A stretch of 64,000 nucleotides of DNA from Ligula intestinalis (taxonomy: Eukaryota; Platyhelminthes; Cestoda; Diphyllobothriidea; Diphyllobothriidae): the NCBI GenBank assembly GCA_036362985.1, contig JAYGXS010000008.1, forward strand, positions 18,739,746 to 18,803,745. The letters run 5' to 3'. Position numbers and translations under genes: made by a program. Each line of letters opens with the position of its first letter. Positions within the stretch are counted from its first letter, which is position 1. This document shows positions 36,701 through 43,624 of the stretch, one piece after another. The notes beneath the pieces are model-generated. The model was given only the letters and a program-made list of their open reading frames with translations, was not told the DNA's origin and made no database searches.

Positions 36701-39700
36701 TGAATGAATATGAAATATTGAGCATCGAAGTCACCAAAACGATGGTTCGGCCACCAGTTTGGATGACGTCCAGCATGTACCCCACAGCAAGATGACGCTG
36801 GCTGGCTGATTTGCCTACAGGAACACAAACTGGTGGCCCAAAGACTAGACCCTAACTCATAGCTTGCAGCACGTATCGGAGAGACTGGCCACTACTTCCA
36901 CATTCAAGGAAGGACCATCATAGTCCGAGGAACCTCAAAAGTTGAAAGATTGACATTTGAGGCATGGTATTCAGACGCCAACTCTGTCAACAGGCATATG
37001 GACCTCCCTGCGGCCTACAAAGTTTTAAGACATGTCCTCTCTTTTACTTATGTAAATAAGTAAAAGAGAGGACATGGGCAAACCGAAGTAAGGAAACACA
37101 GACGAAGGCCGCACTCTGACGAAACCACCGGAAGATGGAGCAGGATTACCGGCATCCCGTACAGTGGGGACGAAACCGAACAGCGCCTGCCGTCACACCA
37201 AGCCTAAATCCACATGCATGGCCAACGAGAGACCGGAGTAAAATCAATAAGCCCAAGGCCAGCACGCACACCGCAACTTTAAACTTGCTGATCGATAAAG
37301 ACAGTATTCGCTTTGACACAGGACAGCTGGTCCAGCTGTCCAAAACATCAGCAAATCTACAAATTTATTCCGTTGAGCAGAACATGAACTCATATACTTC
37401 TCCAGGAATTGTGACTTTTCAAATTTGAGTACTTGTATCATTGTGCTGCATCTATCGCCTACTCGCCTTCTCCCCATTCGGGCTTGATGTCATGACAAAG
37501 TCCACAAGACTAGAAGCTGTAGAGAGCATAAAGGGTTGGCGCCGCTAGAGCCACCCCTAAGCATTCTCGGAAATCAAAGAATGAGAATGCCGAACCCTTT
37601 TCGCCTGCCTAGCAACTCACTATCAGGATGAATTTTGAAGAAAATGCTAGACTACTAATGCCTTTATATGACATCTTTGATCAAAAATAGAATCAGTGAA
37701 TAACGCGTAGTACATTGGAGACTCGGATGACGAGCAGCCCCACCTATGGGCATTTCAAGTAACCGAGAAGAAGAAGACTCGATCGCTGGGACAATACGTT
37801 TATCCGCCTGACGTTTCGACATCCGTCGTGGATTCATCATCAGAGACATAAGAAGGAAACAGTAGCAGAAACAGGTAACCATTGGCAGGAAATTTGTTTC
37901 GATTGACGAGCTTCCGTCCCATTTTAAGAGTTGTCAGTGCGCGGATGTATGCTTTGTGTCCGCCGTTGAGTCTTACTTTCACAGCGTGGGTCTTCGGTCA
38001 CCTGCAGTCAATCAGTGAACTGATTTTAATGTTTTTGGCAAGTTTTGCAAGACGAGCTTTTCACATGACCAGCTCGATGCCAGAGTGGATTAAACTAGTG
38101 GACTACGGTCACACTGTACGTACTATGCAGTCGACAAAAAGCGTACTGGTTTATGGATTCATTAGTACAGCCCCAGCATCGCTGTGCAGCCTGGTTATCC
38201 TCCCGCATAACCTTGACGTCAATGTTGTTTTATTTTTAGATTCGGCGTATACTGAAAAATTCCTGGGATTATTCACCGAAAACAGCCACGAGTATATGGT
38301 ACGTTGTGGATTTTTGCAACCTGCTATTCTTATTTTGATCGGATATTTATAGCAAAGCCGCCTGAAGCAGGTATTCTTAATAAAATAAACTACTTTTGAA
38401 TTTTCAGTAATTCGAATTTTTTGTCTTTCCACTTACTGCTTCGAGTATGTTCACCAATGAGTTGCTCTAGTTGCTGTCTTGGTTTGGAGGCTTTATTTTC
38501 AGCCCTTTTGCCCTTTCCGCAACCTTTCACCTTCATTTTCGAGTTAAGTTAAACAATTACCAGTGACTTTACTGTCCTTCTTATTATCTCTGATCACACA
38601 TTAATCCTTCAACAACGAATTTCGCAAGACGTTTAGGCTAAGGGACTTCTGCTACTGGGTAGCCCTACGACAAATTCCCACCCTCATCTTTTGTTTTCCT
38701 TAAAACGCAGTCAATGTGAATGTGTTCGTCCAGCACATCGTTACACCAATCATGTATTTCTTTTTTTCTTTCAGCGTACCCAGGTTTCACGGCTAGCTGC
38801 CAACTTCCGGTCAAAAGATTTTCTCATCGTCCATGGCATGGCCGATGGTAAGTGGCACATGATCAGCGACTTCAGTGGTGCCAGTTTTAGGTTCACCTAG
38901 CGTAGTATTTCCTACCCGTACTTTCAGGAATGAGTGAAATCGTAGGGTTTTTTACCGGAACCTTCTGGCCGACCTTTGTGCTTCAGCAGAAAGGTTGCAC
39001 TGCATTCGGATCCCTATGGAAGTCTGACCAGTTGTCACCCATAAAGGATTTCAAAATGCACATATCCTTCTCATACGATTAGTAGTTTCAGCCACGGTTG
39101 CACGGTTTCACAGATATGAGACGCATGGGTAAAAATCAAACATTGGAAATAAGATTTATCCAGGATAGCTTATCACAGGCGCCCACAATATGATATCGAT
39201 CAATCAAGCGGCTAGTGATTTGCTCTCACATGAAGTCAATTCATTCGCCTCCACGTCACTATGTCACTACATGACACAACTGGGGAGAGAGGATGGAGTT
39301 TCCGAGTTCAGAGCGAGTCCCCAGTGTTTCTAGTGGATACTGCAGTGCTGTCCTTGTTTAAGCTGCAAAGGTCTCTGCAAGGATCTAACCAGTGTGTATA
39401 CTGAGGGCAATAAAACCTTGACGTTTTCACACCACCCCCACCCCCTGGTGACAGCTGCTCACTCCGTGCACGTTACAGTGATGCTGAGTCCACGTATTCA
39501 ACCTATGACCATTAATCACAAAAAACCCTAGTTATCTCCCCGCCCCCCAGTCTAATGACCTCTATAGGCCGATCTCGCCAGGTGGGTTGTGTGAAAACGA
39601 TCAACATGTGTTTGCCAAAGAGATGTTTTAAAATAAAAATGAGAATGGAGAAGGAAGCGACACGAACGCTCGAACACTACTTTTACTTGCCTGACGTTTC

Positions 39701-42700
39701 GAAATCCGTCGCGGGTTCATCATCAGAGACATTAGCAGAAAACGGTAGTAGAAACGGGTAAAACAAGCACAGGAGATTGCAGTATTGATAGGATACAGTC
39801 ATGACTGCAAACATACCGTGACAATTAGCGTTAATTGCCTTATTGCGCGTGGATTGGTTATTGGACGGGATGCGTGATCTAACTTGTTGAACTTTCATCA
39901 CGCGTGGTGGACTCGGGCGTGATGATTGCTCGGCCATCTGCCACTTTGGTTTTGGCACAGGATGACGCGGTGTGCTGTCCATTCCCCAAGAGGCAGCTTG
40001 CATTGGCTAACATGAGTCTCAGCACCGAATATGGATCGGGCAAATTGTTGCACCTGTATATGGATTGGAGGCCCGTGAACCATGATTCAAGTAATTCTCG
40101 GCTCACCCGATTGTCACCCCTTGCGAGAATTTCGGCGTCGTAAAATTCAAATGTGTGGCCGGGTCTCGTCGAATGAGCCATAACCTGAGAATTGACATTA
40201 TTTCGCTACATTGCTGCCGCGGGTTCAGCAGTTAGCGTATTGAAAAGTCTGTCAGTTTCTCCGACATAGTTGCTTTGTCCGCAACTGCACCAGATCCTGT
40301 AGACGACTCTAGACGTTTCTTGCCGTGGCAGTGGGTCTTTCGACTTCATTATCGGACGCCTTATGGTTGCCCTCGGCCTGTGTGCGACTCCAACTCCAAG
40401 TGGTGCAAGAAGGCGGCCGACAGCCTCCGAGACGTTTTTGACGTAGGAATTCGCTCGCCAAATTTTGGGGTTGGTGTGATTTTGTTGGCCATCTCATTTG
40501 CGCAAGCACCGGCATGTTTTACCCGTTTATGCTACCGTTTTCCTCTAATGTTTCTGGTGATGAATCCGCGACGGGTGTCGAAACGTCAAGCGAATAAAAT
40601 TATTGTCCCAGCGATCGAGTCGTCTACTTCCCAATTACTTCCTGGGACACGCACGTTCGCTTGTATTGGAAACATGATAATATCTGCAGAACTTTCATTT
40701 TTATTTAGCCTACTGGCAGCACAGGTACTAACTAAAACCCCAGATGCACATGGTTCAGAGTTGCATGGCACGGCTTCGAGGGTTTTGTCTCATTAGTGGG
40801 TCCTACAGCTTTCTTCCTTTTCTTTCTGGTTCATGATACAGTTTTTAACTCGAATCTTTGTAATTTCGTCATTTTACACGTCTTCAATGGGAGTTAAAAG
40901 TTATAGAATTAACCGACACATCTGTTTTTTGTCTTTATCACTTCTGGTATATACGCACATATTTTGCCTAAACAGTGGTGTTTTTCTTTCATATTTTACA
41001 GACAATGTGAACTTTATCCATTCCGCCCTCCTGGTAAAGGAACTTATACGGCAGGGTGTCGACTTCCAGATGATGGTATGGCTTTTTTGAAAGTGCTACA
41101 ACGTTCTGTAGGCTACTCTTTTGTTAATTTAGCGTCTATATACTTATTGACCGTACTGACAGGCTGCATGCTAGCTAAAAGCGGTATTTTGCTGCTGTTT
41201 AACACAGCTGCGAGGGGTTTGGCTCATCAGTGGGTCTCTAACGTCCAAGTTGTGATTGTACTCGGAGCGCTATAATCATCAAGCCAAAACCTCCGGTTGT
41301 AAGAAGAAGACTAAATGCAGCTATGGGAGGGGCTTATTGTGTACAGAACTTTCAGTTGGTGTCTCAGGTAGCGTTCCCCAATGTGTGCATGTGACTTTGC
41401 CCGAAGGGTTTCGTGTCTGGTCGTAAAGGCTGCTTCGGCCGAGGGTGGGGAAAGGGGCGTACTCAAGTGGCGCTTGGACAGTCGCGACCGCCTGAACGCA
41501 CGTGTGCGTGTGTCCGAACGGATGTTGGTCAAGTGTCTGCAGGTCAGCTCGTCCGAAAGCGTTCCCTGTGATAGTGGATGACCTCGAAGAAACCTTTCCT
41601 GAACAAGGGCGCCGGGCAAAACAATTTTGGGCGTAAAATTTAGGTCTTCAGAACTCCCTATCTGCTTTCCGGTAGATACAGTTCAAGTTTTGTACTGACA
41701 GCTTTTTTAAGTTATTCTAAAAAGCTGAAATATTCATATTCTTATAGCGAGCAGTTGTGTCAAGCATATTTGTCAATCAAGTATCGTTATGCAGACGAAG
41801 ATACACAGCTGTGTGAATAAGTACTCCTACTCAGGCTACCGCCCCACTGGGAAAGGTAGTCGTGATTTTCTAAATAAATCAGGTGGTTCGACAATCCGCT
41901 GCAAGCGCACGTTACAGACAAAGATAAGGGAACCTGAAGTGGTCGTTTCTGGCATATCTTCTGACAGTCGCAAATCATACCCAGCTCCAAATGCTAAAAT
42001 CCTTGAAATCAGAACTTAAAGTCTGTTAGATAGAAGTCCAACGCCCTACCTATTGAGCCACGGGCTCGTTGTCCTGTCGGTTGCAATCGGCTGTGACGGT
42101 AACGATTAATATAATTCATAATATGTACTATAACCTGCCTACTTATTTGATATAGGTAGGCCTGACTGTTGGAGTTTTTCCGCGTTAAGGATCGGGTAAG
42201 TTATTTTAATAGGCATTGCTGGAAGAGGGCGCTGATGAATCGCGTTCGAAGACACCCTCCTTCCCTTATGCTTTTGGGCTCATGCTCGAGCCCCACCAGC
42301 AGCTGCACTGTGGCTGTTATTATAGACGGAAACAAACTATAGGACCTTAAATTCCAACCCGGCTTTTATAAGTATGAGGCCTTCGTTAGAACTTTAGAGC
42401 TAACATTGTCGAAGAAGACATGGCATGGCCTGCCGTTTACATGTGAATCACCCATGGACTGACTTGTCATTTCTTTCAGTTTCTATCTCTCCCTTCATAT
42501 CGTCCCAAAAGCACACTGACTAGACTGACAGCGGCGTGTAGCGACGCCGGGGGAAAAGTTCAGATCTAAACAAGCATGAGAAATTAAACAGTCAGGAAGG
42601 TCAACGATACATCCACTAGGAAGGATATATAGGAGGCACAGGGGAGGAATGACTGTACCATTTGGCTTGAGTGTAGAAGGTTGATAAGGAGATAGTTTCA

Positions 42701-43624
42701 AGTGGAGGTTGTCGACTTCGATGACGAGTAGGTATACAGAAGGGAGGAGTAGAGAGTAGTAGACCACAGAGCTGATTCGGTCGAGTGTTTGAGACAGCAG
42801 GTGTGAGATGTTTAATGCTCACAACCGCCTCAAGAGTTCAACGTTGTATGTGGGAAGTCATCGCCCTCCCCCAATAGAGACGATCCATAATAGTCGCGGG
42901 TGGAATTAATTACCTCACAGGTTGTATTTTTTTAGCACGTCGGGGTCACCAGTTTTGCACCAGTTTAAATCTGCGCATATCCTGTCCATTACGCCCTTCA
43001 AAAACGCTAATTACAAAAAGAATAAGGATGAAGCCTAGAGTAGGTGTGTGGCTGTGAGAACGGCGTCTCTAGGGTGCGTTGGGGTCGTCACAAGGGCACA
43101 CACCAGTCGGCCTTGAAAATGAGTGGCCGGTTTTGGCAGCCGTAATTGACCGAGAGACAGAATGCCAATGGTTAGCCCATGGAAGTACTTGTGAGAGACG
43201 CAGGCATGCAATAGGCGCCCAGAGCGTCATCGGTGCTGCAACCACTCCAACCGCTGGGCGTTGTCGTTTCCAATGACAAAATTGTCGTATGCTTAGTTGA
43301 ATGTATGTTGTGTACGTAATCTGCCTCACTTGCGTCTTTTTACAGCCTGTGCCCCTTCATTACACTGTAGCGTCTGCCGCGGATCCCATTCAGAAGCCGT
43401 GAACCGCAAAGGTTTCAGCGTTTGTCTTAAAAATATTCCACATGACATCATTTGTTCATATTTTCCCTTTTTGTCTTATTCTATTATAGTTCTACCCGGA
43501 CGATAATCACTTCATCTATCAAAAGCACTTCCGTCAACACCTTTGGCGAGCAGTCACCAATTTTGTTGTAGACAGTGTCAATCGGACATCTTTTCGGCAC
43601 CAAAAAGTGTTAGGGTCCAGCTAG
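15211..43624 (+). CDS. Dipeptidyl peptidase IV-like serine peptidase (S9B), 5' exons missing
   Basis: Sixteen exons (separate entries) join in phase to about 625 codons, matching the last four fifths of a DPP4-type protein of about 770 residues: most of the beta-propeller, then the alpha/beta-hydrolase domain. Such enzymes remove X-Pro or X-Ala dipeptides from peptide N-termini at the cell surface. Seen: a Glu-Glu pair after LY at the exon 15211/16918 junction (substrate N-terminus anchor), a Cys-rich propeller segment (exon 32418) typical of the secreted DPP4/FAP branch, catalytic Ser in GWSFGG, Asp in HGMAD followed by DNV, and His in YPDDNH. Tyr residues matching the S1 pocket lie in LYDSAYTEKF. 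The triad argues for an active enzyme rather than a DPP6/DPP10-like inactive one. The first 150 or so residues were not found in 1-15210. The gap at 33955 removes the start of one exon. The C-terminus lacks the Cys that normally pairs with the NCGVAVAP Cys. Family certain; subtype fairly sure. Confidence 0.9.
16918..17078 (+). CDS. DPP4-like exon with Glu-Glu motif
   Basis: The acceptor is GCGCAG. With the carried base the exon reads E-EILGTSRTYWWSPDSSKL, the conserved EE followed by WWSP of DPP4 enzymes, and ends DHSYPK in phase 0. The donor is a weak GTTGGC. The next intron is about 9 kb and holds a PLE fragment, a SINE and a candidate minus-strand gene fragment. Confidence 0.88.
18326..18900 (+). 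repeat. Dispersed repeat, copy 1
   Basis: Shares ordered blocks with 52370-53040: GTAGTRCCTYTCAGTC, TCACCCTTCTG, a GGTATGTGCTGGCA-like block, CTCCCA..GGTTT, and the ACACC..CAGCTACCTGTGCC block. No coding capacity seen. Confidence 0.5.
20890..21265 (+). repeat. Older copy of the same tRNA-SINE
   Basis: The order tail-like, body, tRNA-like head (about 21147-21225, box B GGGTTTGATTCCC), tail (ATTTTCACGATTGGGTC) matches 7040-7400 with many substitutions. Confidence 0.5.
23406..24040 (-). mobile_element. Penelope-like element, RT-to-GIY-YIG 3' fragment
   Basis: The minus strand reads ENGYPERFITKN, then INPFLKVPF, a frame break near 23795, then TGELLKRRLDEAM, CMCIYSFTCSCVAGYIART, LSKRIKEHLPQWL and SSILAHMVDSGHKMH. 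This is the linker and GIY-YIG endonuclease of a PLE, a retroelement of the telomerase-related RT group. The usual YIGRT is YIART here. The C-terminus differs from the LLESWF/SINK-type PLEs elsewhere in the window, so it is a second PLE family. It lies in the 9-kb DPP intron, 5' truncated and frameshifted. No hammerhead was seen next to it. Confidence 0.8.
24199..24324 (-). CDS. Candidate following exon of the same unidentified gene
   Basis: The acceptor CAGTTTCAG lies 146 bases after the donor of the exon at 24471. The frame continues VKEPEVINELNYVCRKRKSL and reaches a TAA at 24199-24201. A donor inside the exon is also possible. Function unknown. Confidence 0.3.
   Translation of the reverse strand, partial: VKEPEVINELNYVCRKRKSLASSKRLNKYFGIHFVFVVLCV
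24471..24672 (-). CDS. Candidate internal exon of an unidentified gene nested in a DPP intron
   Basis: On the minus strand, after an acceptor AATACAG at 24673, 202 bases stay open and end at CTTCAG before GTGTGA. The peptide includes PKYLELDVLKHKVVNVRIGC and HRVYAFHPFPILPN. I do not recognise the family. It joins in phase to the ORF at 24199-24324. No upstream exon was found, so this is tentative. Confidence 0.35.
26037..26140 (+). CDS. DPP4-like exon (propeller, after YPK)
   Basis: Acceptor TTTTAG, donor GTAAGT. The peptide starts AGEGPHHGIPIVTVYVHF, equivalent to the AG..NP.V segment that follows the conserved YPK. Ends in phase 2 (CA), completed to Gln by the next exon. Confidence 0.82.
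26975..27500 (+). mobile_element. PLE GIY-YIG tail with downstream hammerhead (E9)
   Basis: The + strand reads AAHSAPGHIFRSF, then after a frame break SINKRNDLPLPYSVLR, the PLE C-terminal motif, and a hammerhead lies downstream at 27425-27470. It sits in the DPP intron between exons 26037 and 27711, sense to the gene. A minus-strand PLE piece (LPRQKTVRVVDWIY) abuts it at about 26895-26960. Confidence 0.6.
27425..27470 (+). ncRNA. Hammerhead, core boxes intact but stem II weak (E9)
   Basis: CTGATGA and GAAACGTC are intact and followed by GAGCAAATAAA, but the stem II region (GAGGTCC ... AGAATCC) no longer pairs well. It lies in a DPP intron in sense orientation. Confidence 0.5.
27711..27834 (+). 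CDS. DPP4-like exon with SYLC motif
   Basis: Acceptor CTTCAG, donor GTAATA. The peptide includes QESYLCYFHWINANTF and GWVNREWTESW, matching the DPP4 HYLC..W segment with its aromatic repeats. Phase 2 in, phase 0 out. Confidence 0.85.
27985..28023 (+). CDS. DPP4-like micro-exon, 13 codons
   Basis: A 39-base in-phase exon between TTTCAG and GTAGGC encodes VYSEKVQFGWSNM. Without it the protein lacks the GW element that DPP4 enzymes have between the DIC-like and final propeller segments; with it the alignment is continuous. Supported by splice sites, phase and position rather than length. Confidence 0.65.
28124..28237 (+). CDS. DPP4-like exon (propeller)
   Basis: Acceptor TTCTCAG, donor GTAAGA, 38 codons in phase 0. 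The peptide PNQALNMPVIENGG... followed by SLLIVSPNYYSKPVY matches the SEP.F..DG.SFY strand region of DPP4. Confidence 0.82.
28590..28960 (-). mobile_element. PLE tail with decayed hammerhead (E4)
   Basis: The minus strand carries LANPHSVLRLKLGKASRHLG and EQSSRLSPPHVMQVQQV, both shared with other copies here. Downstream, 28650-28681 is a half hammerhead without CTGATGA. The family end GAAGAAGATTCGATCGTTGG is at about 28619. Confidence 0.55.
28650..28681 (-). ncRNA. Half hammerhead, degenerate (E4)
   Basis: Minus strand: GGATGTC-GAAAT-TTC-GGGTG is recognisable; the CTGATGA half is absent. Confidence 0.4.
29500..31560 (-). mobile_element. Non-LTR retrotransposon (jockey/CR1-like LINE), degenerate
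   Basis: The minus strand encodes, in broken frames, an APE endonuclease (SLSSSRGDGIAVFVNQQWCT; ALCGDFN; DQILTN; PLSNSDHSVLLG). The reverse transcriptase follows (LQFAYKARRSTLDSVAL; WLGDYFNSRTQFIHCGKRKS; NNCGVLQGAIFSPHLFSL; YACDMVVGHPL; LLLNERKSVQCIF). The catalytic YADD box reads YACD at about 29724-29735. The copy has stops and frameshifts and occupies the DPP intron between exons 28124 and 32163, antisense to the gene. Confidence 0.8.
32163..32308 (+). CDS. DPP4-like exon (propeller, DVKDILYSN)
   Basis: Acceptor TTTCAG, donor GTGAGT. The peptide includes PDYDVKDILYSNGDGEVFYL and ends ELHLYV, matching the V..I......YYISN.......LY region. Ends in phase 2. It follows a 3.9-kb intron occupied by a dead LINE. 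Confidence 0.87.
32418..32587 (+). CDS. DPP4-like exon, Cys-rich propeller segment
   Basis: Acceptor CTTCAG, donor GTCCGT. The peptide contains GICLTCDDPGCSYSSS and LQECLG, a C..C.....C ... C pattern that matches the disulfide-bearing segment of extracellular DPP4/FAP and argues against the cytosolic DPP8/9 branch. It also has the sequon NST. Confidence 0.88.
33424..33637 (+). CDS. DPP4-like exon leading into the hydrolase domain
   Basis: Acceptor CTACAG, donor GTAGGT. The peptide runs from GLPPVYLENVAIISNN to HIVTYPLLLVT, matching the L.VLEDN linker and the KYPLLL..Y strand that opens the hydrolase domain. Ends in phase 2; the next residues (YAGP-like) fall in the N gap. Confidence 0.88.
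33750..33782. repeat. TA microsatellite
   Basis: Alternating AT run after AATATATGTAT, in the intron containing the 100-N gap; a likely cause of the assembly break nearby. Confidence 0.85.
33861..33910 (-). ncRNA. Hammerhead-like motif, second sequence type
   Basis: Minus strand: CCGATGA (one change from CTGATGA), stem II GTGCTC/GAGTGC with six pairs including two wobbles, loop GAGCAT, GAAAG, triplet CTC, then AGACGAATAAA. The tail is the same as in the main family but stem II is unrelated. It lies in a DPP intron, antisense, 45 bases before the N gap. Confidence 0.5.
33955..34054. other. Assembly gap, 100 N
   Basis: A round 100-base run suggests unknown true length. It hides the start of the DPP exon encoding the residues between YPLLLVT and QMVTKKF. 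Confidence 0.98.
34055..34230 (+). CDS. DPP4-like exon, 5' end inside the gap
   Basis: From the end of the N run the frame reads QMVTKKFLLDWYTYL, then VSIDGRGTGSRG, the conserved DGRG.G block of DPP4 hydrolase domains, and ends DQLDGL plus AG. Donor GTGCGT. CAG at 34055 could be an acceptor, but it continues the expected SQ.VT.KF pattern, so the exon probably begins within the gap. Confidence 0.87.
34817..34874 (+). CDS. DPP4-like exon ending at GW of the nucleophile elbow
   Basis: A 58-base exon between TTATAG and GTACGT. With the carried AG it encodes RQIVNTHKYINKTKLCSFGW. The intron follows the Trp immediately before the catalytic Ser. Phase 2 in, phase 0 out. Confidence 0.85.
36014..36116 (+). 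CDS. DPP4-like exon starting with the catalytic Ser codon
   Basis: Acceptor TGCTAG, donor GTGGGC. The first codon TCT (36014-36016) is the nucleophile Ser; it continues SFGGFTVANLLG and NCGVAVAPVTDFRLY. The elbow reads GWSFGG, where vertebrate DPP4 has Tyr instead of Phe. Ends in phase 1, giving Asp with the next exon. Confidence 0.88.
36350..36498 (-). repeat. tRNA-SINE copy
   Basis: The minus-strand head at 36414-36498 has box B GCGGGTTCGATTTCCGC, and its tail GTTTTTCACAATTGGGTCAA matches the copies at 7 kb and 21 kb. It lies in a DPP intron. Confidence 0.55.
36730..37076 (+). mobile_element. PLE GIY-YIG C-terminal fragment ending in a perfect hairpin
   Basis: The + strand reads LICLQEHKLVAQRLDPNS, IGETGHYFHIQGRTIIVRGT, then FEAWYSDANSVNRHMDLPAA and YKVLRHVL. 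This is the EHK...GH.F.....I..R....R...EAW.....SINRH.DLP.AY..LR end of a PLE. Some stops interrupt it. It ends at the 46-base hairpin at 37031-37076. It lies in a DPP intron. Confidence 0.7.
37031..37076. repeat. Perfect inverted repeat, 21-bp arms, 4-base loop
   Basis: CATGTCCTCTCTTTTACTTA plus T, loop GTAA, then the exact complement. It lies at the 3' end of the PLE fragment at 36730. Confidence 0.9.
37755..37880 (-). mobile_element. Solo hammerhead-bearing PLE end (E5)
   Basis: Only the family end (GAAGAAGACTCGATCGCTGG) and an intact-core minus-strand hammerhead remain, antisense to the DPP gene in which it lies. Confidence 0.6.
37805..37852 (-). ncRNA. Hammerhead ribozyme, core intact (E5)
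   Basis: Minus strand: TGTCT-CTGATGA, stem II GAATCC/GGATGT (one mismatch), GAAACGTC, AGGCG. Stem III is the palindrome ACGU with no loop. Antisense to the DPP gene. Confidence 0.75.
38240..38298 (+). CDS. DPP4-like exon, DSAYTEKFLG
   Basis: Acceptor TTTTAG, donor GTACGT; 59 bases. The peptide DSAYTEKFLGLFTENSHEYM matches the conserved YDS.YTER.MG motif. A hammerhead on the opposite strand lies about 390 bases upstream. Confidence 0.87.
38775..38847 (+). CDS. DPP4-like exon with catalytic Asp
   Basis: Acceptor TTTCAG after a T-rich tract, donor GTAAGT. The peptide RTQVSRLAANFRSKDFLIVH continues GMAD; the Asp at 38844-38846 matches the charge-relay Asp of HGTADDNV. Ends in phase 1. Confidence 0.88.
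39688..39733 (-). ncRNA. Hammerhead ribozyme, core intact (E6)
   Basis: Minus strand: TGTCT-CTGATGA, stem II GAACCC/GGATTT (one mismatch), GAAACGTC, AGGC. Sense to the PLE, antisense to the DPP gene. Confidence 0.75.
40549..40596 (+). ncRNA. Hammerhead, CTGGTGA core change (E6 right)
   Basis: CTGGTGA replaces CTGATGA; the rest (GAATCC, GAAACGTC, AAGCGAATAAA) is preserved. It is sense to the DPP gene and predicted inactive. Confidence 0.6.
41002..41075 (+). CDS. DPP4-like exon, DNV and GVDFQ motifs
   Basis: Acceptor TTTACAG, donor GTATGG. With the carried G it encodes DNVNFIHSALLVKELIRQ followed by GVDFQMM, matching DNVHFQQSAQ..K.L...GVDFQ. Its Asn is the oxyanion-side Asn of DPP4 enzymes. 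Ends in phase 0. Confidence 0.88.
42180..42310 (-). repeat. SINE-like repeat with conserved hairpin
   Basis: Minus strand has GGGCTCGAGCATGAGCCC (perfect arms GGGCTC/GAGCCC) next to CAAAAGC. The hairpin resembles stem II of the hammerhead-like motif at 33861. Similar hairpins occur at about 62650-62695 (GGACTC/GAGTCC) and more weakly at 1560-1600. Confidence 0.4.
43490..43624 (+). CDS. DPP4-like terminal exon with catalytic His
   Basis: Acceptor TTATAG. The peptide starts FYPDDNHFIYQKHFRQHLW; the His at 43508-43510 is the triad His. The stop TAG is at 43622-43624. The tail after VTNFVVDSV continues about 14 residues with no Cys. No AATAAA is obvious in the 500 bases after the stop. Confidence 0.85.
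   Translation, partial: FYPDDNHFIYQKHFRQHLWRAVTNFVVDSVNRTSFRHQKVLGSS

Larger units (their letters stand above)
39640..40680 (-). mobile_element. PLE 3' half with near-complete GIY-YIG domain (E6)
   Basis: The minus strand reads MKSKDPLPRQETSRVVYRIW, CSCGQSNYVGETDR, one in-frame stop, MAHSTRPGHTFEFYDAEIL, RELLESWFTGLQSI and NNLPDPYSVLRLML. This spans VYRI (GIY) and YVG (YIG) of the endonuclease, then the C-terminal PLE signature. A sense hammerhead (39688-39733) lies downstream and an inverted one (40549-40596) upstream. It is the best-preserved PLE here and lies in the DPP intron after exon 38775, antisense to the gene. Confidence 0.8.

Noticed and set aside
37882..38352. 156-codon frame as a single gene
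   Set aside because: It spans an intron and the 59-base DPP exon; only that exon (38240-38298) is supported.
42232..42265. CTGATGA followed by GAAGAC, hammerhead-like
   Set aside because: The intervening bases do not form a stem II and GAAA is absent.
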